Virus record (IMG/VR): IMGVR_UViG_3300001533_001828
Location: 1-53,545 of that record
Direction: 5' to 3' (one strand)
DNA: 53,545 nt
Source of the DNA: a virus
Under the pieces are notes generated by a model. The model was given only the letters and a program-made list of their open reading frames with translations, was not told where the DNA came from and searched no databases. A program made the translations under genes and the position numbers. Positions 41,168 through 49,370 of this stretch are shown here, piece by piece. Positions within the stretch are counted from its first letter, which is position 1. Each line of letters opens with the position of its first letter.

Positions 41168-41433
41168 TGCAAAGAACCAAAGTTTTAAGTACTGAAGTAT
41201 CTTCTCCAACTACTGCAGGGGCTGCTTCAAGTATATCACAAGCAACTTGTGTAAGAATATGTAATGATACTGGAGGATCAGTTATTGTTGCTGTTTCTAC
41301 TTTTGTTGGTGCAGCATCATCTATTTTTTTTACTGTTCCTGATGCAACAGTAGAATTTTTAGAAAAAGCACCAAACGATGTTATTTGGTCTGCTTCAGCA
41401 TTAAAAGTAACAAAAGTAGGTTTTACAAACTAA
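41167..41433 (+). CDS. Hypothetical beta-rich protein between genes 67 and 21, 88 aa
   Basis: This protein does not resemble T4 gp68, whose position it holds. It is rich in Ser, Thr, Val and Ala, with strands TKVLSTEVSSPTTAGAAS, ATCVRICNDTGGSVIVAVST and FFTVPDATVEFLEKAPNDVI, and ends ASALKVTKVGFTN. The pattern suggests a compact beta-sandwich. Location within the prohead operon and translational coupling to gp67 suggest a head protein, possibly a surface decoration or small core protein. I recall similar short proteins in other marine myoviruses, but cannot name the family. Confidence 0.75.
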   Translation: MQRTKVLSTEVSSPTTAGAASSISQATCVRICNDTGGSVIVAVSTFVGAASSIFFTVPDATVEFLEKAPNDVIWSASALKVTKVGFTN

Positions 41434-41438
41434 AAGAA

Positions 41439-42089
41439 ATGAAACTTATTACAGAAGAAATACAAAAAGTAGAATTTATCACTGAAGGAAAAGGTTCTGC
41501 AAAAAAGTTTTATATTGAGGGAACATTTCTACAGGGTGAAACTGTTAATAGAAATGGAAGAATGTATCCAGTTTTTATTTTGGAAAAAGAAGTCAATAGA
41601 TACAATGAATCATTCATTCAGAAAGGTCGTGCTCTTGGGGAATTAGGCCATCCTGATGGTCCTACAATAAACCTTGATCGAGTTTCTCATAAAATTCTTT
41701 CCCTTGTTCGTGAAGGAAATAATTTTAGAGGTAAAGCACAACTTCTTTCCACCCCAATGGGAAAAATTGCATCTTCACTTATTGGTGAAGGAGTAACTCT
41801 TGGAGTTTCCTCTCGTGGTGTTGGTTCTCTTCGTATGACCAATGAGGGACACAAAATTGTTGGTGAAGATTTTATGCTTGCAACTGCTGCAGATATTGTA
41901 GCAGATCCATCTGCTCCCGATGCCTTTGTTCAAGGGATTATGGAAGGTAAAGAGTGGGTTTTCGTAAATGGAGAACTTACTGAGCAATTAGTAGATAAAA
42001 CATATAAAAGAATAAATACATTAGTTGATCAAAAAATGCTCGAAGAGCATAAACTAAATCTTTTTCAAAATTTTCTTTCAAATCTCTAA
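41439..42089 (+). CDS. 21: gp21, prohead core scaffold protease
   Basis: The start is at ATG 41439 (MKLITEEIQKVEFI), five bases after the upstream stop; a longer frame from 41385 reads through the previous gene. The 216-aa length matches T4 gp21 (212 aa). Conserved motifs are EGTFLQGETVNRNGRMYP (about residues 27-44), GRALGELGHPDGP with catalytic His71, and GVTLGVSSRGVGSLR with the nucleophile Ser124 or Ser125. The protease cuts after (L/I)-x-E in scaffold and capsid proteins. Probable substrates in this window are gp22, gp23 (after FLSE, residue 54), gp67 and the DUF5872-like protein (after FLSE, residue 10). Confidence 0.94.
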   Translation: MKLITEEIQKVEFITEGKGSAKKFYIEGTFLQGETVNRNGRMYPVFILEKEVNRYNESFIQKGRALGELGHPDGPTINLDRVSHKILSLVREGNNFRGKAQLLSTPMGKIASSLIGEGVTLGVSSRGVGSLRMTNEGHKIVGEDFMLATAADIVADPSAPDAFVQGIMEGKEWVFVNGELTEQLVDKTYKRINTLVDQKMLEEHKLNLFQNFLSNL

Positions 42090-42091
42090 AT

Positions 42092-42099
42092 TATAAATA
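42092..42099 (+). promoter_or_regulatory. Late promoter motif before gene 22
   Basis: An exact TATAAATA lies two bases after the gene 21 stop and 36 bases before ATG 42136. The leader has a CGGAGAG ribosome binding site (42124-42130). It probably drives 22 and 23. Confidence 0.75.
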
Positions 42100-42135
42100 A
42101 ATATAGATTTAATAAAGATAAATCGGAGAGTACAA

Positions 42136-43410
42136 ATGTCCCGTGGTAAAAATTTACAAGAAATGGAAGTAGGCACTACACAATCTAAAACTGCAGTAAA
42201 TGCTAATGCATCTGCAGCAGATCCAATGCAAACTGGAAATGCCTCTGGTGTTTTAACTCCAGGTCAAACTGGTAGTTGGGAAGACTTGGGCGGACCTACT
42301 CCCGAAAATTATCGTTCTGATGATGATTCTGCAAAATTAAAGGAACCATCTGCAACACTTAAGCAAGTTAAAGATGTTGTAAATAAAAATGCATCTGCTG
42401 CAGATGCAATGAAAAAAATGAAAGAAGAAATTGAAGATGAAGAAGGGGAAGAAGTAAATGAAGAGGATGAGTTTAGATCTGCCTTAGAAAAGCAAAGAGC
42501 AAAAAGAAAAGCAGAAAAAGATAGTCAGAAAAAATCTATTAAAGATAGAATGTCTGCTGCAGCAGAAAGAAACAAATTAGGAGAAGAAGCAGAAGAAGAA
42601 TATGATGAAGAATATGATGAAGAATATGATGAAGAAGATGAAGTAGAAGGTGAAGATGAATTTGTAGAAGAAGAAAATAATTTAAATTTAAATATCGAAG
42701 AAGATGTAAATGCTCTTCTTGAAGGTGAAGATCTTTCTGAAGAGTTTAAAGAAAAGGCAAAATTAATTTTTGAAACTGCAATTAATGCAAAAATTGAAGA
42801 AATTCACGAATCTCTAGAAAAACATTATGAGCAACAACTTCTAGAAGAAGTTGAAGCAATGAAAGAACAACTTGTTGAAAGAGTTGATTCTTACTTAGAA
42901 TATGTTTCTGAAGAATGGTTAAATGAAAATGCTCTAGTTGTAGAGCAAGGTCTTAAGTCTGAAATGACTGAATCCTTCCTCTCAGGAATGAAGGATCTTT
43001 TTGAAGCACATTATGTATCAATCCCTGAAGATAAATATGATGTACTTGAAAGTATGGTAGAAAAACTTGATGATATGGAGACTAAACTCAACGAGCAAAT
43101 TGATAAAAATATTGCTCTAAATAGAAGATTAGCAGAATCAGTTTCTGATGTAATTTTTTCAGAAGTAACTGAAGGTTTAGCACTTTCACAGAAAGATAAA
43201 CTTGCTTCTCTTGTTGAAAATGTTGAGTTTGATGGTGAAGAAGACTATCGTGAGAAGCTAGTAACCCTGAGGGAATCTTATTTCCCCAAAAATACTAAAT
43301 CTCCAAGAGATTTTTCTGAGACTCCTCTTGAAGGACAAAATATCCAGGAAGAAGTTTCTGGAGTAATGAGTACTTATCTTCAAAGTCTAAGAAGAGTTTC
43401 TAATAAGTGA
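42136..43410 (+). CDS. 22: gp22, prohead scaffolding core protein
   Basis: At 424 aa this is longer than T4 gp22 (269 aa). The N-terminal third is disordered and rich in Ala, Asn and Pro. A run of EEYDEEYDEEYDEE-type residues (about 154-170) is encoded by a 12-bp tandem repeat near 42598-42640. The rest is highly helical and acidic with long coiled-coil segments (HYEQQLLEEVEAMKEQLVER, EWLNENALVVEQGLKSEMTE) typical of the scaffold core. The conserved C-terminal region includes SLVENVEFDGEEDYREKLVT, LRESYFPK and SGVMSTYLQSLRRVSNK. The protein shapes the prohead and is then degraded by gp21. Confidence 0.92.
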   Translation: MSRGKNLQEMEVGTTQSKTAVNANASAADPMQTGNASGVLTPGQTGSWEDLGGPTPENYRSDDDSAKLKEPSATLKQVKDVVNKNASAADAMKKMKEEIEDEEGEEVNEEDEFRSALEKQRAKRKAEKDSQKKSIKDRMSAAAERNKLGEEAEEEYDEEYDEEYDEEDEVEGEDEFVEEENNLNLNIEEDVNALLEGEDLSEEFKEKAKLIFETAINAKIEEIHESLEKHYEQQLLEEVEAMKEQLVERVDSYLEYVSEEWLNENALVVEQGLKSEMTESFLSGMKDLFEAHYVSIPEDKYDVLESMVEKLDDMETKLNEQIDKNIALNRRLAESVSDVIFSEVTEGLALSQKDKLASLVENVEFDGEEDYREKLVTLRESYFPKNTKSPRDFSETPLEGQNIQEEVSGVMSTYLQSLRRVSNK

Positions 43411-43419
43411 TTTTTACGT

Positions 43420-43427
43420 TATAAATC
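43420..43427 (+). promoter_or_regulatory. Late promoter variant before gene 23
   Basis: TATAAATC, one base off TATAAATA, lies 30 bases before ATG 43458. Its spacing and the AAAGAGG ribosome binding site (about 43443-43449) suit a very strongly expressed gene. Confidence 0.5.
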
Positions 43428-43457
43428 AAACTAACAATTTCAAAAGAGGTAATTCAA

Positions 43458-44855
43458 ATGCAAATGTTCAATGCAGAGCATCTGCAGGAAAAGTGGGCAC
43501 CACTTCTAGACTACGAGGGTCTTGATAACATTAAAGATTCCCATCGTAGAATGGTGACTGCTGTCCTGCTAGAAAATCAAGAAAAGTTTTTAAGAGAAGA
43601 AAGTCAGTTTCTTTCTGAAACACCAACCAACGCTGCTAACGCTTCTGGTGCTTCTGGCGGTTTCAGTGGTTCTGCAACTCCTACTGGTCCAGTTGCTGGT
43701 TTTGATCCCGTTCTAATTTCCCTAATTAGACGTTCAATGCCCAACTTGGTTGCATATGACCTTGCTGGTGTTCAACCAATGAATGGTCCTACTGGACTTA
43801 TCTTCGCAATGCGCTCTCGCTACACCAATCAGAGTGGAACTGAAGCACTATTCGACGAAGCAGATAGTGCATTCTCTGGACAAGACTCTGGACGCGATGA
43901 AACTGCAGGATTTACCGATACCGCTGCTGGTATGGGTACAGCTTCACAGTCTGGAAGTAATCCTGGTCTTCTCAATCCTGTTGGTACTGCATCCTCTACC
44001 GGATATAATGTCGGTCAGGGTATGGTTACTGGAGATGCCGAGAATCTCGGATCTGGTGCAGGTGATCAATTCAACGAGATGGCTTTCTCAATTGAGAAAG
44101 TTACTGTAACTGCAAAGTCTAGAGCACTCAAAGCAGAATACAGTTTAGAACTTGCACAGGACCTTAAGGCAATTCACGGTCTAAATGCTGAAGCTGAACT
44201 CGCAAACATTCTCTCTACAGAGATTCTTGCTGAGATCAACCGTGAAGTTATTAGAACCATCTATAAGGTCGCTGAGCAAGGTGCTACTGCTAACACTGCA
44301 ACTTCTGGTATCTTTGACCTTGATATTGATTCTAATGGTCGTTGGTCTGTTGAGAAGTTCAAAGGTCTTCTTTTCCAAATCGAGCGTGATGCTAACGCAA
44401 TCGCACAAAGAACTCGTAGAGGGAAGGGCAATATGATCCTTTGCTCCGCTGATGTTGCTTCTGCACTCACAATGGCTGGAGTTTTGGATTATACCCCTGC
44501 ACTTAATGCTAACCTTAACGTTGATGATACTGGAAATACCTTTGCTGGTGTTCTCCAAGGTAAGTATCGTGTTTATATCGATCCTTATTCTGCTAACGTA
44601 TCTGCTAACCAGTATTACGTTGTTGGTTATAAAGGTTCTTCACCTTATGACGCAGGTATCTTCTACTGCCCCTATGTTCCTCTCCAAATGGTTCGTGCCG
44701 TTGGTGAGAACACCTTCCAGCCAAAAATTGGATTCAAGACTCGCTACGGAATGGTAGCTAATCCATTTGCTGAAGGTACTGATCAAGGTTCTGGCGGTCT
44801 TCGCATCAATGCAAACCGTTATTACAGAAGAGTTCGTGTTAATAACCTAATGTGA
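43458..44855 (+). CDS. 23: gp23, major capsid protein
   Basis: The 465-aa product has the order of T4-type gp23: an N-terminal propeptide with LLENQEKFLREESQFLSE, the probable gp21 cleavage after Glu54 (FLSE, then TPTNAANA), and mature-domain segments PVLISLIRRSMPNLVAYDLA, GVQPMNGPTGLIFAMRSRY, EMAFSIEKVTVTAKSRALKA and EYSLELAQDLKAIHGLNAEA. Near the C-terminus are PYDAGIFYCPYVPLQMVRAV and FKTRYGMVANPFA. T4 gp23 is 521 aa. The gene uses more C-ending codons than its neighbours, as often seen for very highly expressed genes. It is closed by a strong terminator. Confidence 0.97.
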   Translation: MQMFNAEHLQEKWAPLLDYEGLDNIKDSHRRMVTAVLLENQEKFLREESQFLSETPTNAANASGASGGFSGSATPTGPVAGFDPVLISLIRRSMPNLVAYDLAGVQPMNGPTGLIFAMRSRYTNQSGTEALFDEADSAFSGQDSGRDETAGFTDTAAGMGTASQSGSNPGLLNPVGTASSTGYNVGQGMVTGDAENLGSGAGDQFNEMAFSIEKVTVTAKSRALKAEYSLELAQDLKAIHGLNAEAELANILSTEILAEINREVIRTIYKVAEQGATANTATSGIFDLDIDSNGRWSVEKFKGLLFQIERDANAIAQRTRRGKGNMILCSADVASALTMAGVLDYTPALNANLNVDDTGNTFAGVLQGKYRVYIDPYSANVSANQYYVVGYKGSSPYDAGIFYCPYVPLQMVRAVGENTFQPKIGFKTRYGMVANPFAEGTDQGSGGLRINANRYYRRVRVNNLM

Positions 44856-44876
44856 TTTAGAGTTACAACTCATTAT

Positions 44877-44904
44877 AAAAGACCCCAAATGGGGTCTTTT
44901 TTTT
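44877..44904 (+). terminator. Strong rho-independent terminator after gene 23
   Basis: AAAAGACCCC (44877-44886) and GGGGTCTTTT (44891-44900) form a ten-pair stem with loop AAAT and end in eight Ts (44897-44904). It separates the head operon from the following tail and replication genes. Confidence 0.93.
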
Positions 44905-44906
44905 GT

Positions 44907-44914
44907 AATAAATA
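44907..44914 (+). promoter_or_regulatory. Late promoter variant directly after the terminator
   Basis: AATAAATA is one base off TATAAATA. It lies between the gene 23 terminator and ATG 44929. The leader would be short, as before gene 8. Confidence 0.4.
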
Positions 44915-44928
44915 AAAATAAAACCACA

Positions 44929-45480
44929 ATGGCGAGCAATTCACCTTGGTCAAAACAAATATCAAATAGAAATTATCTTTCTCCAGTAGGATTTAAATTT
45001 TTAATTACAAAAATACCAAAGGTTGAATTTTTTTCAAACTCTGCCGAGATACCTGGTATTAATTTGGGCATTTCTGCTCAACCTTCTTATTTAAAAAGTA
45101 TTCCAGTTCCTGGTGATAATATTACATATGAAGATCTTTCTCTTGAGTTTTTTGTTGATGAAAATTTAGAAAACTATATAGAAGTTCATAATTGGATAAG
45201 AGGTCTTGGATTTCCATATAGTGTTCAAGAATTTATGGATTTAAAAAAAGATGATGAATATTATCCAGATAATGATTCTAGAAATCCATACAATGAATAT
45301 TCTGACGCTACTTTATTAATATACAATAGTAGTTTTAACATCATATCAAAAATTAACTTTAAAGATGTTTTTCCTATAAGTTTATCTCCAGTTAGATTTA
45401 ATGCAAAAGAGGAAGATATAACTTATGTGACTGCTAATGTCACTTTCAAATATACAATTTATGATATAGAAGTTTATTAA
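44929..45480 (+). CDS. Tail-tube-fold virion protein in the position of gene 3
   Basis: In T4-type cyanophages the gene between 23 and uvsY is usually given as gene 3, the tail tube terminator. This 183-aa protein (T4 gp3 is 176 aa) has a tube-like architecture: FKFLITKIPKVEFFSNSAEI, PGINLGISAQPSYLKSIPVP, GDNITYEDLSLEFFVDENLE and NYIEVHNWIRGLGFPYSV. The run of strands, the PG-x-N turn and the E-x-H-NWI helix are reminiscent of gp19 (ANLPASNI ... FERWMNLI). It may cap the tube or be another tube-associated protein. The gene 3 name is positional, so no symbol is assigned. Confidence 0.8.
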   Translation: MASNSPWSKQISNRNYLSPVGFKFLITKIPKVEFFSNSAEIPGINLGISAQPSYLKSIPVPGDNITYEDLSLEFFVDENLENYIEVHNWIRGLGFPYSVQEFMDLKKDDEYYPDNDSRNPYNEYSDATLLIYNSSFNIISKINFKDVFPISLSPVRFNAKEEDITYVTANVTFKYTIYDIEVY

Positions 45481-45482
45481 TT

Positions 45483-45911
45483 ATGAATCTTGACGAAATA
45501 CAATCATTATGGGAAAAAGACTCAATAATTGACCAAGATAACTTACATAAAGAGTCGATTAAAATACCAGCTCTTCACTCAAAATATTATAAAATTTATA
45601 ACAATATTTTATTACTAAAGAAAGTAGAAGAGAATAAATTTAATATATTAAAAAAAGAAAAATGGTTATATTATTCTGGAAAATCAGATCCAGAAGTATA
45701 TAAAGAAAATCCTTTTGATTATAAGGTATTAAGACAAGACATAGATAAGTATATGGATGCAGACGAAGAAATTATCAAGTCTTTATCTAAACTTGAATAT
45801 TATCAAACTATGTTAAATTATCTTGATAGTATTTTAAAAACAATATTAAACAGAACATATCAAATAAAAAACTCAATTGAGTTTATAAAATTTACCGCTG
45901 GTTATGGCTGA
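45483..45911 (+). CDS. uvsY: UvsY, recombination mediator
   Basis: The 142-aa length (T4 UvsY is 137 aa), helical lysine-rich composition and position before uvsW identify it. It starts MNLDEIQSLWEKDSIIDQDN and continues LHKESIKIPALHSKYYKIYN, a typical UvsY opening. Later are EKWLYYSGKSDPEVYKENPF and the C-terminal helix LNRTYQIKNSIEFIKFTAGY. UvsY loads UvsX recombinase on gp32-coated single-stranded DNA during recombination-dependent replication. The gene overlaps uvsW by eight bases. It begins three bases after the tail gene, so it may also be read from upstream late transcripts. Confidence 0.93.
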   Translation: MNLDEIQSLWEKDSIIDQDNLHKESIKIPALHSKYYKIYNNILLLKKVEENKFNILKKEKWLYYSGKSDPEVYKENPFDYKVLRQDIDKYMDADEEIIKSLSKLEYYQTMLNYLDSILKTILNRTYQIKNSIEFIKFTAGYG

Positions 45912-47367
45912 TATTACTATACAAAAGAAAAACGAAATCTATTTAAAAGTTCAAACTGAGCCACATATTCACCAAGAGTTATCTGAATATTTTACTTTTG
46001 AGGTTCCTGGTGCAAAGTTTATGCCTCAATACAGAAACAAATATTGGGACGGAAAGATAAGACTTTATAGTAACTATAATGGAGAAATATATGTTGGTCT
46101 TTTAGATAAAATCATATCTTGGGCGAAAAAAGCAAACTATACAGTTGAGTTTAAACATAATAAGTTTTATGGAGATCCTTTTGAACAAAATGAACTAATT
46201 TCATTTGAAGGTGTTTCAGATTATATGAAAAAAATATGCAAATATCAACCAAGAGATTATCAACTAAATGCAGTTTATGATGCATTAAAGTATAACAGAA
46301 AACTTTTAATATCTCCCACTGCTTCTGGAAAATCTTTAATGATTTATACTATAGTACGATATTTTACAGAAAAAGATAAAAAAATACTTTTAGTAGTACC
46401 AACAACCTCTCTTGTAGAGCAAATGTACAAAGACTTTGAAGAATATGGATGGGACTCTGATTTTTATTGTCATAAAATATATTCAGGAAAGGATAAAGAA
46501 ACAAATAAAAATGTAGTAATTACAACTTGGCAGTCAATTTATAACTTAAACAAAAGTTTTTTTGAAGATTATGATGTTGTAATTGGAGATGAAGCGCATC
46601 AGTTTAAGTCAAAGTCCTTAATAGGGATTATGACCAAGCTACATAGTACAAAGTACCGTTATGGATTTACTGGAACTTTAGACGGGTCACAGACGCATAA
46701 ATGGGTGCTTGAAGGTCTTTTTGGCCCATCATATAAAGTAACTCAAACAAAAGAATTAATTGATAAAGGTCATTTATCAAAATTAAATATAAAAATTTTA
46801 CTTCTTAAACATAATGAACATAAATTTGATGAATATGAAGAAGAAATACAATATCTAATCAATCATAATAAAAGAAATAAATTTATAAAAAATTTAGTTA
46901 TAGATTTAAAAGGAAATAGTTTGGTATTGTTTAATAGAGTAGAGTCTCACGGATATCCACTATATGAACTTATAAATAATTCAGTTGAAGACAAAAGAAA
47001 AGTATTTTTTGTCTATGGTGGTGTAAAAGCAGAAGAAAGAGAAAAAGTAAGAGAAATTACAGAAAAAGAAAATAATGCAATTATTGTTGCATCTTATGGA
47101 ACTTTTTCCACAGGTATTAATATTAAAAACTTACATAATGTAATCTTCGCTTCTCCATCTAAATCAAAAATTAGAAATCTCCAATCTATTGGTAGAGTTC
47201 TTAGAAAAGGAAAAGATAAAACAAAAGCAGTATTGTATGATATAGCAGATGATATTACATACAAATCTAGAAAAAATTATACTCTTAATCATTTGATAGA
47301 AAGAATAAAAATATATAATGAAGAAAATTTTAATTATGATATTATTCAAATAAATTTTAAAGAATAA
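45904..47367 (+). CDS. uvsW: UvsW, ATP-dependent RNA-DNA and DNA helicase
   Basis: This 487-aa superfamily 2 helicase shows RDYQLNAVYDAL (Q-like motif), Walker A PTASGKS (138-144), DEAH box VIGDEAH (about 226-232), motif III GFTGTLDG and motif VI QSIGRVLRKG (about 426-435). The N-terminal 100 residues (FMPQYRNKYWDGKIRLYSNY) correspond to the UvsW N-terminal DNA-binding domain. UvsW unwinds R-loops and branched DNA and helps switch the phage from origin-based to recombination-based replication. It is shorter than T4 UvsW (502 or 587 aa depending on the annotation). It overlaps uvsY and ends one base before the next gene. Confidence 0.95.
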   Translation: MADITIQKKNEIYLKVQTEPHIHQELSEYFTFEVPGAKFMPQYRNKYWDGKIRLYSNYNGEIYVGLLDKIISWAKKANYTVEFKHNKFYGDPFEQNELISFEGVSDYMKKICKYQPRDYQLNAVYDALKYNRKLLISPTASGKSLMIYTIVRYFTEKDKKILLVVPTTSLVEQMYKDFEEYGWDSDFYCHKIYSGKDKETNKNVVITTWQSIYNLNKSFFEDYDVVIGDEAHQFKSKSLIGIMTKLHSTKYRYGFTGTLDGSQTHKWVLEGLFGPSYKVTQTKELIDKGHLSKLNIKILLLKHNEHKFDEYEEEIQYLINHNKRNKFIKNLVIDLKGNSLVLFNRVESHGYPLYELINNSVEDKRKVFFVYGGVKAEEREKVREITEKENNAIIVASYGTFSTGINIKNLHNVIFASPSKSKIRNLQSIGRVLRKGKDKTKAVLYDIADDITYKSRKNYTLNHLIERIKIYNEENFNYDIIQINFKE

Positions 47368-47368
47368 A

Positions 47369-47761
47369 ATGGAAAAAGATTTTTATGCATCAATAAAAAT
47401 AATTTCTGGTGAAGAAATATTTTCAAAAGTCTGTTCTTATGATGAGAATGATAGTAATATTTTAATGATTGAAAATCCTGTAGTAATTGAAGAAATAAGT
47501 ATAAAAGAGTTTAAAAAAACTGCACTTAGATTTGAACCTTGGTTTAAATTTTCTACTGAATCTATTTTTATTTTAGATATGGATAAAATTGTAACAATAA
47601 CAGAAGTTGATGAGCCTATATTAATAAATCTTTATAATAAATATCTTAGAGAAAAAGATAGAGTTACAACTAAATCTGAATTGAACTCTGATATGGGATA
47701 TATTTCTTCAGTATCTAAAGCAAGAGAACTTTTAGAAAAGCTCTATAATTCTAGTACCTAA
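47369..47761 (+). CDS. Conserved hypothetical protein after uvsW, possible Sm-like fold, 130 aa
   Basis: The N-terminal half (YASIKIISGEEIFSKVCSYD, then NILMIENPVVIEEISI) shows the short curved-strand pattern of Sm-like small beta barrels: strand, G-E-E-x-x-x-x-V strand, and an ENP turn. The middle, RFEPWFKFSTESIFILDMDK, continues with strands and the C-terminal third is helical (VSKARELLEKLYN). It follows uvsW by one base. The Sm-like idea suggests RNA binding, but no family was confirmed and the function is unknown. Confidence 0.8.
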   Translation: MEKDFYASIKIISGEEIFSKVCSYDENDSNILMIENPVVIEEISIKEFKKTALRFEPWFKFSTESIFILDMDKIVTITEVDEPILINLYNKYLREKDRVTTKSELNSDMGYISSVSKARELLEKLYNSST

Positions 47762-47809
47762 AATATATCTTGAAAACCCACAGAGTTATTTTAGTCATTA
47801 TTTGAGGAC

Positions 47810-47839
47810 TTGTCAAGTATTTAATTTATGTGGTATAAT
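47810..47839 (+). promoter_or_regulatory. Sigma-70-type promoter before gene 55
   Basis: TTGTCA (47810-47815; 5 of 6) and TATAAT (47834-47839; 6 of 6) are separated by 18 bases. The gene 55 ATG is 23 bases downstream of the -10 box. This is the best host-like promoter in the window and would allow the late sigma factor and the downstream recombination genes to be made before late transcription begins. Confidence 0.75.
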
Positions 47840-47862
47840 CTTAACAAAGTAAAATATAAAAG

Positions 47863-48330
47863 ATGAGTAAATCAAAAAAGAATCCACATTATGTAAATAA
47901 TAAAGATTTTCACGATGCATTAGTTGCATATAAAAAGAAAGTTGATAGAGCAAAAGAAAAAGGAGAGAAAAAACCAAGAATTACTAACTATCTTGGTGAT
48001 TGTTTTTTAAAAATTGCTACACACCTTTCATATAGACCAAATTTTGTTAATTATATGTTTAGGGAAGATATGATTAGCGACGGTGTTGAAAATTGTGTTC
48101 AATACATAGATAGGTTTGATGTAAATAGAACAAATCCTTTTGCATACTTTACTCAAATTGTTTATTATGCATTTTTGCGTAGAATACAAAGAGAGAAAAG
48201 ACAGATGGAGATAAAAGAAAAAATTATTGAGCGTAGTGGTTTTGAAGAAGTTTTTTCTTCTGATGAAAGTGGATTTAATTCTGACTATAATACAATCAAA
48301 GAAAACGTTCATATTAAACTTTATCAATGA
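47863..48330 (+). CDS. 55: gp55, sigma factor for late transcription
   Basis: This 155-aa protein (T4 gp55 is 185 aa) starts with a basic helix and has the conserved core KPRITNYLGDCFLKIATHLS, YRPNFVNYMFREDMISDGVE and NCVQYIDRFDVNRTNPFAYF, followed by TQIVYYAFLRRIQREKRQME, which parallels sigma region 2. gp55 directs host RNA polymerase to TATAAATA promoters, which are visible before several genes in this window, with the gp45 clamp as activator. It has its own host-type promoter and overlaps gene 47 as ATGA. Confidence 0.95.
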   Translation: MSKSKKNPHYVNNKDFHDALVAYKKKVDRAKEKGEKKPRITNYLGDCFLKIATHLSYRPNFVNYMFREDMISDGVENCVQYIDRFDVNRTNPFAYFTQIVYYAFLRRIQREKRQMEIKEKIIERSGFEEVFSSDESGFNSDYNTIKENVHIKLYQ

Positions 48331-49370
48331 AACTTGGGTTAATTACAGATACTCATTATAATTTTAAAAAAGCTAATAAATCTTTTCACGAATATTTTGC
48401 AAAGTTTTACAGTGAAATATTTTTTCCTATTTTAGAAGAAAGAAATATTGAAACTGTTATTCATCTTGGAGATGCTTTTGATAATAGAAAAGGTATTGAC
48501 TATTGGGCTCTTGAATGGGCGCAAAGAAATGTATATGATAAATTTAATGAATTGGGAATTGCTGTTTATAATATAGTTGGAAATCATGATGCATATCATA
48601 AAAATACAAATTTTATCAATTCTGTAGATTTATTACTTCAAGAATATAAGAATGTAATACCAATATCCAAACCAAAAGAAATATGTATTGATGGTTTAGA
48701 TACTTTAATGTTACCTTGGATATGTGAAGATAACCAAAAAGAAATAGATAATTTAATTAAAAACTCACAAGCAAAGGTTGTTTTTGGACATTTAGAGCTT
48801 TCTGGGTTTGCTGCTTATCCAGGACACATCCAAATCGAAGGAATGGATCCTTCTGGACTTAAAAAATTTGATAGAGTATTTTCTGGACATTATCATACAA
48901 AGAGCAATATCGGATCTATTCATTATCTTGGAAACCCATATCAAATGTTTTGGAATGATGTTAATGATACTAGAGGGTTTCATATATTTGATACTTCAAC
49001 TTATGAGTTAGAATACTTTAAAAATTATTTTAATATGTTTGAAAAGATATATTATGATGAAGATAAAGTATTTGGTGTTGATTATTCTTATGTTCGGGGA
49101 AAAATTATTAAAGTAGTTGTTCATAAAAAAACAAAACAAATTTTATTTGATAAGTTTATTGATGATCTTTTAAAGATTGGACCTTTAGATTTAAAGGTGG
49201 TTGAAATTATTGATATTGATGATGGTACGGTGGATGTTAGTGAAATTACATCAGAGGACACTATTTCCATTTTAGATAAATATGTAGAAGAATCTGATTT
49301 TGATCTAAATAAAGATATGGTAAAAAAAGTACTTAGAGAAGTTTATAAAGAAGCTTTAGAATTGGAATAA
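48327..49370 (+). CDS. 47: gp47, recombination endonuclease subunit (Mre11-like)
   Basis: All phosphoesterase motifs of the Mre11/SbcD family are present: ITDTHYN (Asp8, His10), HLGDAFDN (Gly-Asp at 48-49), VGNHDAYHK (85-88 region), VFGHLELSG and FSGHYHTKSN (about 187-194). The 347-aa length is close to T4 gp47 (339 aa). With gp46 it resects DNA ends to give single strands for UvsX. It overlaps gene 55 at its start and the next gene at its end (TAATG). A DUF3110-like gene lies between it and gene 46. Confidence 0.96.
   Translation: MKLGLITDTHYNFKKANKSFHEYFAKFYSEIFFPILEERNIETVIHLGDAFDNRKGIDYWALEWAQRNVYDKFNELGIAVYNIVGNHDAYHKNTNFINSVDLLLQEYKNVIPISKPKEICIDGLDTLMLPWICEDNQKEIDNLIKNSQAKVVFGHLELSGFAAYPGHIQIEGMDPSGLKKFDRVFSGHYHTKSNIGSIHYLGNPYQMFWNDVNDTRGFHIFDTSTYELEYFKNYFNMFEKIYYDEDKVFGVDYSYVRGKIIKVVVHKKTKQILFDKFIDDLLKIGPLDLKVVEIIDIDDGTVDVSEITSEDTISILDKYVEESDFDLNKDMVKKVLREVYKEALELE

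Noticed and set aside
44181-44558. Open frames on both strands inside gene 23
   Set aside because: They are by-products of the different codon use of gene 23; the gp23 product is unmistakable.
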